DNA from: Actinomycetota bacterium
Lineage (GTDB): Bacteria; Actinomycetota; Actinomycetes; S36-B12; UBA5976
Length of the DNA stretch: 5,167 nt
NCBI GenBank assembly: GCA_947486505.1
Contig: CANKTT010000104.1
Location: 1-5,167 of the forward strand
Direction of reading: 5' to 3'
The position numbers and the translations under genes are program-made. Shown here in pieces: positions 4,755 to 5,167 of the stretch; within the stretch, counting starts at the first letter, position 1, and each line of letters begins with the position of its first letter. The notes under the pieces were generated by a model. The model saw only the letters and a list, made by a program, of their open reading frames with translations. It ran no database searches and was not told where the DNA came from.

Positions 4755-5167
4755 GTGGCAAACATCATTGTTATCGGCGCAGGTATGGGTGGAATGGCGT
4801 GCGCCGCCAGACTTGCAAGTAAAGGTCATGTGGTTCAAGTCCTGGAACATAACGACACTTGGGGCGGCAAACTCGGTTTTGTAGAACATGATGGTTACCG
4901 GTTCGATACTGGACCCAGTTTGTTAACACTGCCTGCGGTTTACCGTGATCTTTTCTTGAAAACAGGCGCCGCTCTAGAAGACTCGATTGACATTGTAGAA
5001 TTAGAAACCGCATTTCGCTATCAGTTTGCTGACGGAACGGTATTGAAAATGCCGGGAACTGGAATTGGACGTTGCGCTGAAGCAATTGGTGACACACTAG
5101 GCGGCAACAGTGCCGATCAGTGGCGTCAATTCATGCGTCGAGCCGCCCAAATGTGGTCTGTAACTCG
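4755..5167 (+). CDS. Carotenoid desaturase of the CrtI/CrtD family, N-terminal part (runs off the right edge)
   Basis: The GTG at 4755 opens a frame of 137 complete codons that stays open to the window edge, so the C-terminal three quarters are missing. It begins MANIIVIGAGMGGMACAARL, an FAD-binding Rossmann motif (GAGMGG at 8-13), with E31 ending the second strand as the expected ribose-binding acid. GGKLG at 37-41 and DGYRFDTGPSLLTLP at 46-60 are the usual CrtI-superfamily second motif. These enzymes remove hydrogens from carotenoids at the membrane using FAD. The GKLG and FDTGPSLLTLP wording, and the neighbours cruF and crtA, lean towards a CrtD-type 3,4-desaturase acting on a 1-hydroxylated end. 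A phytoene desaturase (CrtI), or a diapophytoene desaturase, remains possible because the discriminating C-terminus is absent. It starts 4 bases after the glycosyltransferase stop and looks like part of the same operon. Confidence 0.88.
   Translation, partial: MANIIVIGAGMGGMACAARLASKGHVVQVLEHNDTWGGKLGFVEHDGYRFDTGPSLLTLPAVYRDLFLKTGAALEDSIDIVELETAFRYQFADGTVLKMPGTGIGRCAEAIGDTLGGNSADQWRQFMRRAAQMWSVT

Noticed and set aside
4771..5097. Minus-strand open frame (108 codons) at the right end
   Set aside because: The opposite strand carries the FAD-binding start of a carotenoid desaturase in an uninterrupted frame.
1..5167. tRNA or rRNA genes, CRISPR arrays, insertion sequences, attachment sites
   Set aside because: Nothing of this kind was seen on reading. 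There are no regularly spaced repeats, no transposase-like protein and no cloverleaf-like stretch, and nearly all the DNA is coding.

Overview
The window looks like a stretch of an actinobacterial chromosome of moderate GC content (a bit under half G+C by eye, not computed). It is densely packed, with almost no intergenic DNA. The mix of GABA aminotransferase, an actinobacterial-type YbaK-domain protein and a carotenoid tailoring cluster with CruF would suit small-genome freshwater Actinobacteria such as the Nanopelagicales (acI) lineage. That placement is an inference from gene content and style; no marker gene here proves it.

Layout. Positions 1-203 (minus strand) hold the N-terminal end of an aldehyde dehydrogenase that runs off the left edge. 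A divergent intergenic region of about 100 bases (204-304) carries candidate promoters in both directions. Everything after it is on the plus strand: gabT (305-1657), a YbaK/aminoacyl-tRNA deacylase-like gene (1665-2177), a crtA-like spheroidene monooxygenase gene (2188-2883), cruF carotenoid 1,2-hydratase (2886-3671), a GT2 glycosyltransferase of the CruC/CruG type (3656-4750, overlapping cruF by 16 bases), and the 5' part of a CrtI/CrtD-family carotenoid desaturase (4755 to the right edge). The gaps between these genes are 10 bases or fewer, and no terminator-like hairpin with a T-run was seen, so they could form one transcript. A possible internal promoter just before crtA could make the carotenoid block a sub-operon.

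Function. The left part suggests amine or GABA catabolism: GabT makes succinic semialdehyde from GABA, and the divergent dehydrogenase is a candidate to oxidise it to succinate. The right part decorates the acyclic (psi) end of a carotenoid. CruF adds water to give a C1 hydroxyl, a CrtD-type desaturase would add a 3,4 double bond, CrtA would add a C2 keto group, and the glycosyltransferase would cap the hydroxyl with sugar. This parallels the purple-bacterial spheroidenone route, with CruF in place of CrtC and a glycosyltransferase in place of the CrtF methyltransferase. That reconstruction is the most interesting point in the window. It is built from known families and its final product is inferred.
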